A stretch of DNA of 17,533 nucleotides from Cellvibrionales bacterium UBA4495 (lineage in GTDB: Bacteria > Pseudomonadota > Gammaproteobacteria > Pseudomonadales > Porticoccaceae): assembly GCA_002388905.1 (NCBI GenBank), contig DGNJ01000045.1, positions 37,486 to 55,018 on the forward strand, read 5' to 3'. The number at the start of each line of letters is the position of its first letter. The stretch's first letter is position 1. Both the position numbers and the translations under genes were made by a program. The notes beneath the pieces are model-generated. The model made no database searches and was not told where the DNA came from. It worked only from the letters and a program-made list of their open reading frames with translations. Positions 6,918 through 14,011 of this stretch are shown here, piece by piece.

Positions 6918-7718
6918 TTATTTACTCACTTTTTTCGCCCTGGACATGGATTCCTTCATACCCTTGTCGGCAATATCCAGGTGCTCACGGGTGGAGGTAC
7001 TGAGGATATGGGTATCGAAATGGGCCATTACCGCATTGCGGAAGCCCTGGATGTCCATATGGCGGTTGAGGGAACGCTTCATCATCCTTATGCCGATGGG
7101 CGGGGCTTCGGCAATCTTGTTGGCCAGATCGAGGGTAAAGGACTCCAGTTCGTCCCGGGAAACCACGTGGTTCACCATGCCCCACTCGTGGGCTTCCCGG
7201 GCGCCGAGGCGCTGTCCGGTATAGAGGAATTCCTTGGCCTTGCGGGTGCCCATCACCCAGGGGTGGACCAGCACCTCAACGGAGGCCGCTCCCAGGCTGT
7301 GGACCACGGGATCGCTGAAGAAGGCGTCCTCCGAGGCCACCATCAGGTCGCACATGTTGGCCACCATGAAACCGCCGGCGATACAGGCACCCTGTACCTG
7401 GGCGATGGTGGGCTTGGGAAAGTCGTGGATGCGCAAGGCGTTGCCCAGGTAGTGCTCGGACTCCCAGAGCCAGTGCTGTTCGGGGGTAAAATCGCCCCGG
7501 GTTTCGTAGCCGCCGATCAGGTCATGGCCGGCGGAAAAGTGTTTCCCCACGCCGCCAATAATCAGTACCCGTACGGCATCGTCCTTCGCGGCCCGCTCCA
7601 GAGCATCGTCCAGTTCCTCCAGCAGGTTTTCCGATTCGGAGTTGGCCTGGTCCGGGCGGTTATGCATGACCCGGCAGACACTGCCGATCATCTCGTAAGT
7701 CAGTTCTGAATAGCTCAT
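6918..7718 (-). CDS. Enoyl-CoA hydratase/isomerase (crotonase) family protein
   Basis: A 266-residue crotonase-fold protein. It has the NRPDQ-type first strand (20-24), the first oxyanion-hole segment FSAGHDL (61-67), and the second one GACIAGGFMVANMCDLMVASEDAFFSDP (110-137). Compared with rat mitochondrial enoyl-CoA hydratase, the two catalytic glutamates (144 and 164) align with Met118 and Val138, so ordinary hydratase activity is unlikely. Other crotonase reactions (isomerase, hydrolase, retro-Claisen, C-C cleavage) remain possible. ATG 7718 was preferred to ATG 7727 because GAGAG lies 9 bases before the former and directly abuts the latter. It is the first gene of a two-gene operon with the MaoC-like gene, driven by a promoter at 7809-7836 and preceded by an ~85-base leader. 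Confidence 0.85.
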   Translation of the reverse strand: MSYSELTYEMIGSVCRVMHNRPDQANSESENLLEELDDALERAAKDDAVRVLIIGGVGKHFSAGHDLIGGYETRGDFTPEQHWLWESEHYLGNALRIHDFPKPTIAQVQGACIAGGFMVANMCDLMVASEDAFFSDPVVHSLGAASVEVLVHPWVMGTRKAKEFLYTGQRLGAREAHEWGMVNHVVSRDELESFTLDLANKIAEAPPIGIRMMKRSLNRHMDIQGFRNAVMAHFDTHILSTSTREHLDIADKGMKESMSRAKKVSK

Positions 7719-7808
7719 GGGAAGCATCTCTCTGTTAAAGCGTCTATCTGTTATCGATCCGGGTTGTCGTTAACCCCGTCCGCAAACCTGCAGCACGACT
7801 GTTCAGCG

Positions 7809-7836
7809 ACTATACCAGCCAGCCAATAGCTGTCAA
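7809..7836 (-). promoter_or_regulatory. Sigma70-type promoter of the crotonase-MaoC operon
   Basis: On the minus strand TTGACA (7836-7831, perfect) is followed by a 16-base spacer and TATAGT (7814-7809, 5 of 6 matches). It is the best promoter match seen in the window and lies ~90 bases before ATG 7718. The -35 is embedded in the dyad motif at 7827-7846, so regulation by a protein bound there is likely. Confidence 0.6.
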
Positions 7837-7846
7837 TATGTCAGTT
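7827..7846. promoter_or_regulatory. Dyad operator candidate, copy 2
   Basis: TAGCTGTCAATATGTCAGTT matches the reverse complement of 4783-4802 at 17 of 20 positions and overlaps the -35 box of the crotonase operon. It contains a TGTCA-ATA-TGTCA direct repeat as well as a loose dyad. A shared regulator for the two promoters is inferred. Confidence 0.4.
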
Positions 7847-7966
7847 TTTGGCATAATTTTGGCGAAAATTCGCGGCAAATGGCCGGAGACCATCAGAAGA
7901 CAAATCTCATTAAGGTGGGCTTCGGGGTGAATCCCGGAATTCCCCCTCATAGGTTTTATGCACCGA

Positions 7967-8992
7967 CTAAAAAGGCGCAATCTGGATTTTACAGTGAGCA
8001 TTGTGGCCCTTGAGGCCCTCGAAAGCCTCCGGGGTCCTGTCGAGACCCACCACCTCGGTAATCATGTCGCGGGGTTCCACATGACCGCGATCCAGGGCAC
8101 CCACAGCCGTTTCGAACTGGCGCAGGTCATAGACCATGGTGAACTTGATATTGACCTCCTTGACCATGGCCAGGATCGGTGTAAACCGATCCGGCGACCA
8201 GCAGGCCCCGGGCGCGGAAATGGTACCCCCACGCCGCACTGCCGATACCGCCAGGTCCAGTGAGCCCGGGACACCGGCACACTCGAAAACGATATCAGGC
8301 ATACCACCCAGGGCCTCCATGGCCTGGGACATAAGATCCCGATCCGGCTCCGGGGTGAGAAACGCGTCGGCGCCCAGCGCCCTGGCCACCGCCTCGCGCC
8401 GCGTGGAAGTCGCCGAAACGGCAATGCGTCCGGCGCCCGACAACCGGGCCCAGTAGGTGGCGGCGGCACCGATGGCCCCCGCCCCGATGACCAGCACGCG
8501 ATCACCATTTCTGATGCCGGACGTCATATTGGCCCGCAAGGCGACGGCCAGGGGTTCCACCAGGGCGCCGTCTTGCCAACCCAGCGTCCGGGGCAACTGG
8601 ACACACCAGCGGGCATCGGCGGCAACGTACTCGGCATAACCGCCCCGTGCACCGCCCGACCCCATCATATTCTGGGTGACACATCCGGCCGGGTCCCCGG
8701 CCAGGCAGGCACTGCATTTGCCACAGGAAAGAAAGGGCATGACCGCCACCCGGTCACCGATTCTCACGCCTTCCGCGCCATGTCCCATGGCCACCACTTC
8801 GCCGGCGAATTCATGGCCCGGCACATCGCCCGGCTCGAAACCGAAATCGTGGCCTTCGGCCATATGCAGGTCGCTGCCGCAAATCCCGCACCGGCCCACC
8901 TGGATCACCACCTGCCCCGGGCCCGGAGTGGGGTCGTCCACTGTCTCGATGGCGAGGGAGTTGTCCCCGCCCTGATATACTGCTGCACGCAT
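7967..8992 (-). CDS. Zinc-dependent alcohol/polyol dehydrogenase (MDR family)
   Basis: A 341-residue MDR enzyme of the butanediol/threonine/sorbitol dehydrogenase-like group. The catalytic zinc ligands are Cys38 (CGICGSD) and His60-Glu61 (GHE), with Glu146 in VEPLAV as the usual further ligand. The structural zinc cysteines are 90, 93, 96 and 104. The cofactor loop GAGAIG spans 170-175. It probably oxidises a secondary alcohol with NAD(P) in the cytoplasm. A GTG at 9001 directly abuts the PQQ dehydrogenase stop. ATG 8992 (MRAAVYQG) is preferred because it matches the normal family N-terminus and has AGG 8 bases upstream; it lies 9 bases after the previous stop. It is the last gene of the P450 operon. 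No convincing terminator was seen after it. Confidence 0.88.
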   Translation of the reverse strand: MRAAVYQGGDNSLAIETVDDPTPGPGQVVIQVGRCGICGSDLHMAEGHDFGFEPGDVPGHEFAGEVVAMGHGAEGVRIGDRVAVMPFLSCGKCSACLAGDPAGCVTQNMMGSGGARGGYAEYVAADARWCVQLPRTLGWQDGALVEPLAVALRANMTSGIRNGDRVLVIGAGAIGAAATYWARLSGAGRIAVSATSTRREAVARALGADAFLTPEPDRDLMSQAMEALGGMPDIVFECAGVPGSLDLAVSAVRRGGTISAPGACWSPDRFTPILAMVKEVNIKFTMVYDLRQFETAVGALDRGHVEPRDMITEVVGLDRTPEAFEGLKGHNAHCKIQIAPF

Positions 8993-9001
8993 GACTGTCA
9001 C

Positions 9002-11377
9002 CTACTCCCGATCTGTTTCCGGTAACGCATAGGCGACGATCCAGTCGCCCAACCTGGTATCGAGGCCCACATGGCCGCCGGCGGATATGACGATAAACTG
9101 CCTGCCGCTTTCAGCGGAAACATAGGTCATGGGTGTCGCCTGTCCGCCGGCCGGCAGCCGGGCCTTCCAAAGTTCCTCGCCGGTGTGGATGTCGAAGGCC
9201 CGCAGATAGCGATCCAGGGTGCCCCCGAAAAAAATCAGTCCGCTGCCGGTTACCAGCGTTCCGCCAATATTGGGAGTGCCGATTTCCAGGGGCAGCAGCG
9301 AGGGATACCCCAATGGTCCGCTGTCCCGGCCGGTACCCAGGGGACGTCGCCACAGGGTCTTCCGCGTCGCCAGGTCGATGGCCGTCAACATGCCCCAGGG
9401 CGGACGATTGCAGGGCATGTACAGGGGCCCCAGGAATGGCTTGGTATGGAGAACATAGGGTGTGCCGATCTGCGGATTATACCAGTAATCCACCGGCGGC
9501 TCGCCGGGCCCGGGGCGTACCCCGTGAACCGGCGGCTTGTCGAGCCCCGCCGGCGCCTCGTCGCGGGGAATCAGGCGAGTACGATAGGCAATGTTGCTGC
9601 TGTTGGCCACCAGGATATTCCGTTTGCGATCAATGGAAACACCACCCCAGTCCGTTGCCCCCAGTGAGCCGGGGAAAGTGAGGCTGAAACGGCGGGTATC
9701 CGGGGGCGTGTAAATGCCCTGGTAGCGCGCCTCGCGAAACCATATCCGGCAGACCATCTGGTCGATGGGCGTGGCGCCCCACATATCCGCTTCCTGCAAT
9801 TCGGGCAGGCGCAGATCAGGCATGTCCACAGAGAACGGCTGGGTCGGCGACGGGCGGTCACCACTCGCGCCGCCCCGGGGTACGGGTTTTTCCATAACCG
9901 GCGCAAGAGGTTCGCCGGTACGGCGATCCAGCAGGAAAAGCTCGCCCTGCTTGGTCGGCTGGACCAGGGCGGGAATGGCGCCCTCAGGGCTCTCCAGGTC
10001 CACCAGGCTGGGCGCCGCCGGCACATCGTAATCCCAGAGATCGTGGTGGACGGTCTGGAAGGACCAGCGCACCCTGCCGTCATCAAGGGCAAGGGCCACC
10101 ACTGAACTGCCGTATCGTTCGTCAAAGTCCCGCCGCTTGCCGCCCCAGAAATCCGGCGAGGGGTTGCCCGTGGGTATGTAGGCCAGGCCCAGTTCCGGGT
10201 CGGCGCTGAAGGTGCCCCAGGCGTTGGGGGAACCACGGGTATAGGTCTCGCCGGGGGCTGGTGCGGCGCGGCGGTCCGGGCGGCCCATGTCCCAGGCCCA
10301 GGCCAGCCGGCCCGAGAGCGCGTCGTAGGCCCTCACGACACCGGATGGCACATCGATATCGGCGTTGTCGTCCACAAAACCTCCCACCAGGGCCTTGTCG
10401 CCGGCCACCAGCGGGGGCGAGGTAACAAAATAGTAGCCGGGCTTGACCTCACCCATTCCCTCGGTGAGATCCACTTCACCGCCGTTCCCGAACGACGGGC
10501 AACGTTCGCCGGTTTTGGTATCCACCGCAAAGAGCCGGGCATCGACCGTGGCCCAGAGTATGCGCTCGCTGCAAAGGCCCTCGCCACCGGCATCATGGTA
10601 GGCGACACCGCGACAGGCCTTGATCTTGGCCGCCCGGGTCCGGATCCCCGGCTCGAAGCGCCAGAGCCCCTCGCCGCTCTTCGCGTCCAGTGCGTAAACG
10701 GCCCGGGGCGAGCAGGCAAACAAGCGGTTGCCGATCTTGATCGGGGTGGTCTCGGGGCTATCCGGTATGAAGCCGTCATACTTTTCCAGATCGCCACTGC
10801 TGTATGACCATGCCCGCCGAAGCCGGGCCACGTTTTCGGGTTTAACCTGATCGACCCCCGCATAGCGGTCCGCCGCCAGGGTATTGCCATAGTGGCGCCA
10901 TTCCGTGGCTGTCCTGGTATCGTAGTCCGGTACCGAAGAACCGCCGGCACCCGAACCCGAAAGCGGCGACAGGATCAGCATCAACAGGCACAGGACCACC
11001 GCTGCAGGGATCACCAGCCAGGTTCGCCATGACAGAGTGGGCCCCGGCGCGCCCCAGGGCGACAACATCCACAAGCCAATGGCGACAAACAAACCCAGCC
11101 GGGGCACCAGGGCCCAGCCGTCGAACCCGACCTCCGCAACCGACCATACCAGTGTGATTACGACGAGGAGCCAGTAAAGCCAGGTGCCTCGCCGGTCAAT
11201 GCGGACGATAAGGAATGCCGATACCAGGAGTACCAGGCCGGCGAACAGGTAATAGCGGGATCCACCGGCTCCGATCAGGCGAAAACCGCCCACCGCCAGG
11301 ACAACGCCCAGGAGCGCCAGCATCAGCCCCAGAAGCCGGGCTGCCCGACGGGTCGCGACAGAGACCGGCATCGTCAT
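9002..11377 (-). CDS. Membrane-bound PQQ-dependent dehydrogenase, glucose/quinate/shikimate type
   Basis: A 791-residue protein, close to the length of E. coli Gcd (796). Five hydrophobic helices lie at about 14-36, 42-60, 66-83, 90-108 and 119-138, followed by a periplasmic eight-bladed quinoprotein domain from ~155 (WRHYGNTLAADRYAGVDQVKPENVARLRRAW is the usual first blade). HHDLWDYD (444-451) and TKQGELFLLDRRTG (475-488) are family signatures. Asp449 and Lys476 are 27 residues apart, the spacing I recall for the catalytic Asp466/Lys493 pair of Gcd. It should oxidise an alcohol or polyol at the periplasmic face and pass electrons to ubiquinone. Its ATG overlaps the VOC stop as ATGA (11374-11377), implying translational coupling. 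No PQQ synthesis genes are in the window. The real substrate may be a cyclic or terpenoid alcohol rather than sugar. Confidence 0.9.
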   Translation of the reverse strand: MTMPVSVATRRAARLLGLMLALLGVVLAVGGFRLIGAGGSRYYLFAGLVLLVSAFLIVRIDRRGTWLYWLLVVITLVWSVAEVGFDGWALVPRLGLFVAIGLWMLSPWGAPGPTLSWRTWLVIPAAVVLCLLMLILSPLSGSGAGGSSVPDYDTRTATEWRHYGNTLAADRYAGVDQVKPENVARLRRAWSYSSGDLEKYDGFIPDSPETTPIKIGNRLFACSPRAVYALDAKSGEGLWRFEPGIRTRAAKIKACRGVAYHDAGGEGLCSERILWATVDARLFAVDTKTGERCPSFGNGGEVDLTEGMGEVKPGYYFVTSPPLVAGDKALVGGFVDDNADIDVPSGVVRAYDALSGRLAWAWDMGRPDRRAAPAPGETYTRGSPNAWGTFSADPELGLAYIPTGNPSPDFWGGKRRDFDERYGSSVVALALDDGRVRWSFQTVHHDLWDYDVPAAPSLVDLESPEGAIPALVQPTKQGELFLLDRRTGEPLAPVMEKPVPRGGASGDRPSPTQPFSVDMPDLRLPELQEADMWGATPIDQMVCRIWFREARYQGIYTPPDTRRFSLTFPGSLGATDWGGVSIDRKRNILVANSSNIAYRTRLIPRDEAPAGLDKPPVHGVRPGPGEPPVDYWYNPQIGTPYVLHTKPFLGPLYMPCNRPPWGMLTAIDLATRKTLWRRPLGTGRDSGPLGYPSLLPLEIGTPNIGGTLVTGSGLIFFGGTLDRYLRAFDIHTGEELWKARLPAGGQATPMTYVSAESGRQFIVISAGGHVGLDTRLGDWIVAYALPETDRE

Positions 11378-11766
11378 TGGGCAATGGGATCGAAGTGACC
11401 GCAGTCCTGATAGATCATCAGCGGAATGCCGTGGACCGGTTCGAATACGTACTCGCTGCGCCCGCTTTCCAGGGGAATGGACATGATCATTTTCCGCCCC
11501 TTCCGCTCCAGTCGGGACCGGGTTCGCTCCACGTCTTCCACCGCGATACAGACGCCGGACAGCAGCCCTGCCGGATAACCGGACGGTGCGTCGTCAGCCA
11601 GCGATTGCACCAGCTCGATCCCGTGTTCGCCGACGGCAACGCGCATCTGCATGGCGGGAATATCGAAACACCTGAAATCGAGCCCGAACAGATCGGAAAA
11701 GTCCGCCGCCGCGGCATCGACATCCTCTACCGTCAGGGCAACACGCCCCAGCCTGGTCTGCGTCAT
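11374..11766 (-). CDS. VOC (glyoxalase/extradiol dioxygenase fold) superfamily protein
   Basis: A 130-residue protein with two beta-alpha-beta-beta-beta modules: LGRVALTVEDVDAAAADFSDLFGLDF at the start, and a second one from about residue 65 (GVCIAVEDVERTRSRLERKG, then EYVFEPVHGIPLMIYQ). This is the single-chain VOC pattern of glyoxalase I, methylmalonyl-CoA epimerase and similar metal enzymes. Metal ligands are not obvious: the first-strand position is R-V-A-L rather than the usual His, so it could be non-metal or binding only. ATG 11766 has GGGAG 8 bases upstream; a GTG at 11775 is less likely. It follows the SDR gene by 30 bases and overlaps the PQQ dehydrogenase start by 4, so it is part of the P450 operon. 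The reaction is unknown. Confidence 0.7.
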   Translation of the reverse strand: MTQTRLGRVALTVEDVDAAAADFSDLFGLDFRCFDIPAMQMRVAVGEHGIELVQSLADDAPSGYPAGLLSGVCIAVEDVERTRSRLERKGRKMIMSIPLESGRSEYVFEPVHGIPLMIYQDCGHFDPIAQ

Positions 11767-11796
11767 GAATAACACTCCCGAGTCGATAGAATAGAT

Positions 11797-12570
11797 TCAG
11801 CTTGACGGCAGAATGTCGAGCCGTTGTCCGGCCGTCCAGCCGCCGTCCACCTTGAATTCGGCACCCGTGCAGTAGCTGGCGTCATCCGAGGCGAGGAAAA
11901 GACTCATGCGCGCCACTTCCACGGGCATTCCCACCCGGGGCAGCGCCACTCCTTTGTAAAGGGCATTGTCCTCGTCGCTGGGTTCGTCCGTGGTGGCGCC
12001 GGCCATGGGCGTGTGCACACCGCCCGGGTGGACACTGTTGACCCGGATGCCGTAGGCACCCAACTCGATGGCGGCAACCTTGGTCATACCCCTGACAGCC
12101 CACTTGGTGGCGGTATAGGCCATCAGGCCATTCTTGGTCTGGAAGGCTTCCAGAGAGGAGATATTGACAATGGCCCCGCCGCCCCGGGCCTTCATGGCCG
12201 GCGTCACGGCTTTCATGCCCAGAAACGGGCCTTGCTGGTTGACAGCAATCAGGCGCTGGAAATCCTCCAGCGAGGTTTCCATCATCGATGCGATATGGAG
12301 AATGCCGGCATTGTTGATCAGTATATCCACGCCGCCGAATACTGATTCAGCCCGGGCCACCGCCTCGATCCAGCTTTCGGGATTACTGACATCCAGGTGA
12401 CAGTATTCGCATTGCTCACCCAGTGAATCGGCAAGGGTCTGCCCCTGTTCGTCGAGGACATCGCCAATCAGCACCCTGGCGCCCTCTTTCACGAAAAGCC
12501 GGCTGGTGGCCTCCCCCATTCCCCGGGAACCGCCGGTGACAATGGCGACCTTGTCAGTCAAACGCCCCAT
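11797..12570 (-). CDS. Short-chain dehydrogenase, hydroxysteroid dehydrogenase-like
   Basis: A 257-residue classical SDR. The cofactor loop TGGSRGMG is at 12-19, NNAG at 86-89, and the triad is Ser139, Tyr152, Lys156 (YTATK). Asp37 at the end of the second strand favours NAD(H). The overall look (MGRLTDKVAIVTGGSRGMGEA, HPGGVHTPM, FKVDGGWTAG) resembles SDRs annotated as 3-alpha (or 20-beta)-hydroxysteroid or cyclic alcohol dehydrogenases, so a secondary ring alcohol is a sensible substrate. ATG 12570 was chosen: it begins at the family N-terminus and has AGGGA 7 bases upstream. The longer frame to 12612 would add 14 non-family residues. It lies 81 bases after the P450 stop and 30 before the VOC gene. 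It could oxidise the alcohol made by the P450. Confidence 0.88.
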   Translation of the reverse strand: MGRLTDKVAIVTGGSRGMGEATSRLFVKEGARVLIGDVLDEQGQTLADSLGEQCEYCHLDVSNPESWIEAVARAESVFGGVDILINNAGILHIASMMETSLEDFQRLIAVNQQGPFLGMKAVTPAMKARGGGAIVNISSLEAFQTKNGLMAYTATKWAVRGMTKVAAIELGAYGIRVNSVHPGGVHTPMAGATTDEPSDEDNALYKGVALPRVGMPVEVARMSLFLASDDASYCTGAEFKVDGGWTAGQRLDILPSS

Positions 12571-12651
12571 AATTGTTTCCCTGCCTGTTATTGTTATCCA
12601 GCCGCCCGGCAAAGAACCCCGGGCGGCGGGTTCCGTCCGGCCTCCGGCCTG

Positions 12652-13872
12652 TCAGGTCTCCCATACCAACGGCAATTCCTGCACATGCAGGACATTGGTC
12701 ATCTGGAAAGGCACCTTGAAACCCGGCTTAACGCGGAATTCCGGCAACATGGACAGCATATCCTTGATAGCCACATTCAGCTCCCGACGCGCCAGGTGCG
12801 CCCCCAGGCAACGGTGAATACCGTGACCGAAGCTCAGGTGCACGGGTCGGCGATCGAGCCTCACTTCCGTGGGATTGTCGAAGGCTTGCGGATCGTTGGA
12901 GCCCAGAGGCGTGGACATGGCGACGGTATCGCCGGGCTTGATGGTGACACCGTGCAGCTTGAACTCGTTTTTACAAACACGGATGGTGGTCACCGCCGCA
13001 TAGGCGCGCATAAATTCCATGACCGCCACACCCACCTTGCCCGGATCGTCCCGCAGGGTCTTCTGATCCTCGGGGTGGGTGGCCAGGTGGTGGAAATGGA
13101 AACCCAGGTTGGCGGTGACGGTATCGAGACCGCCAATAAAGAGATTGAAGCAGTGCCCGAAAACCTCTTCCCTGGTCCATTTGCGGCCTTCCGCCTCCAT
13201 GTTCAGGGCATTGGTAATGAGGTCGTCCGTGGGATTTTTTTCACGCTTCTCTATTTCGTCGTAGAGAAATTCCTTGAGGCTGATCACTGCATTGCGCCGG
13301 TCTTCCGGAACCGAGGTATGCAAGAGGTTGTACTCCCAGTCGAGAAATTCGTCCATGCGGTCCACGGGCAGGCCCAGCATATCCAGGACGATGGTAACCG
13401 GGAAGGGAATGGCAAACTCCCGGATAAATTCCACTTCGCCCTTGTCCTTGAAACCGGCAATCAACTCCTCGGCGCGGCCACTCACCTTCTTTTCCAGTTT
13501 GGCCATTTCCTTGGGAGAAAACACCGGATCGAGCGCTCGGCGAAAGGCCGTGTGCTTGGGCGGATCCAGTTCGGTGGGAATCACATCCCAGCTTTCGCCG
13601 ATCATGGAGGCAAAACGGGCATTGCCCTTCTTGATGAAATCTTCCGTGTCCTCGTAAACCGTCTTCAGGTCCTCGGCACGGGTAATCACCCAGCTGCCGC
13701 GAGGCGGCATGGGATGGACGTTGGTTCCAAAAAATATCGGCGGCCCCTCGTGGATTTTGGGAACGATCTCCTTATGGGGATGGACATAGCCGATTTCCCG
13801 GGTGGTAAGGGGAAACTCCATGGCCAGCTCCGGGGGAACATGGCCGGGAATCGATTCGTCGGGGGTACTCAT
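12652..13872 (-). CDS. Cytochrome P450, CYP101 (P450cam)-like
   Basis: A 406-residue soluble bacterial P450. The I-helix has GGLDT (247-251, Asp250-Thr251 for oxygen activation), the K-helix EFMR (286-289), and the heme loop FGHGIHRCLG (348-357) with Cys355 as iron ligand. Similarity to P450cam runs through the chain: DVIPTELDPP, IPFPVTIVLDMLGLP, HLARRE, and the ending VQELPLVW. At the P450cam Tyr96 position (camphor hydrogen bond) Trp95 is found. Members hydroxylate monoterpenoids or similar small hydrophobic molecules using ferredoxin and a reductase, neither of which is encoded here. ATG 13872 is preferred to ATG 13878 because GGAG lies 8 bases before it and only 2 before the other. It is the first gene of the operon continuing to 7967, downstream of a terminator that isolates it from the amidohydrolase gene. 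Confidence 0.9.
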   Translation of the reverse strand: MSTPDESIPGHVPPELAMEFPLTTREIGYVHPHKEIVPKIHEGPPIFFGTNVHPMPPRGSWVITRAEDLKTVYEDTEDFIKKGNARFASMIGESWDVIPTELDPPKHTAFRRALDPVFSPKEMAKLEKKVSGRAEELIAGFKDKGEVEFIREFAIPFPVTIVLDMLGLPVDRMDEFLDWEYNLLHTSVPEDRRNAVISLKEFLYDEIEKREKNPTDDLITNALNMEAEGRKWTREEVFGHCFNLFIGGLDTVTANLGFHFHHLATHPEDQKTLRDDPGKVGVAVMEFMRAYAAVTTIRVCKNEFKLHGVTIKPGDTVAMSTPLGSNDPQAFDNPTEVRLDRRPVHLSFGHGIHRCLGAHLARRELNVAIKDMLSMLPEFRVKPGFKVPFQMTNVLHVQELPLVWET

Positions 13873-13953
13873 TGGCATGGCTCCAGATTTTCGTTATGGC
13901 TAGTTGCCGGTACAGGTCTCGACCCTGAATGAAAATTCAACTCTACAACAAAA

Positions 13954-13981
13954 AACCCACCGCCGAATACGGCGGTGGGTT
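13954..13981 (-). terminator. Rho-independent terminator after the amidohydrolase gene
   Basis: A perfect 12-bp stem AACCCACCGCCG/CGGCGGTGGGTT closes on an AATA loop (13966-13969). On the minus strand the stem runs into TTTTGTTG. It lies 30 bases after the amidohydrolase stop and ~80 before the P450 start, so it ends the upstream unit and leaves the P450 operon needing its own promoter between 13879 and 13953. Confidence 0.88.
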
Positions 13982-14011
13982 CAGGTTACAAAACACACAG
14001 CAAGGACGCAC

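Noticed and set aside
7761..7776. GGGTT/AACCC hairpin in the crotonase operon leader as a riboswitch
   Set aside because: A single 5-bp stem with no conserved aptamer features that I recognise; expected by chance in this composition.
12614..12633. GAACCC/GGGTTC hairpin between the P450 and SDR genes as a terminator or attenuator
   Set aside because: Only 6 bp with an 8-base loop and just TTT after it on the minus strand. The genes still look like one operon, so termination here is not supported.
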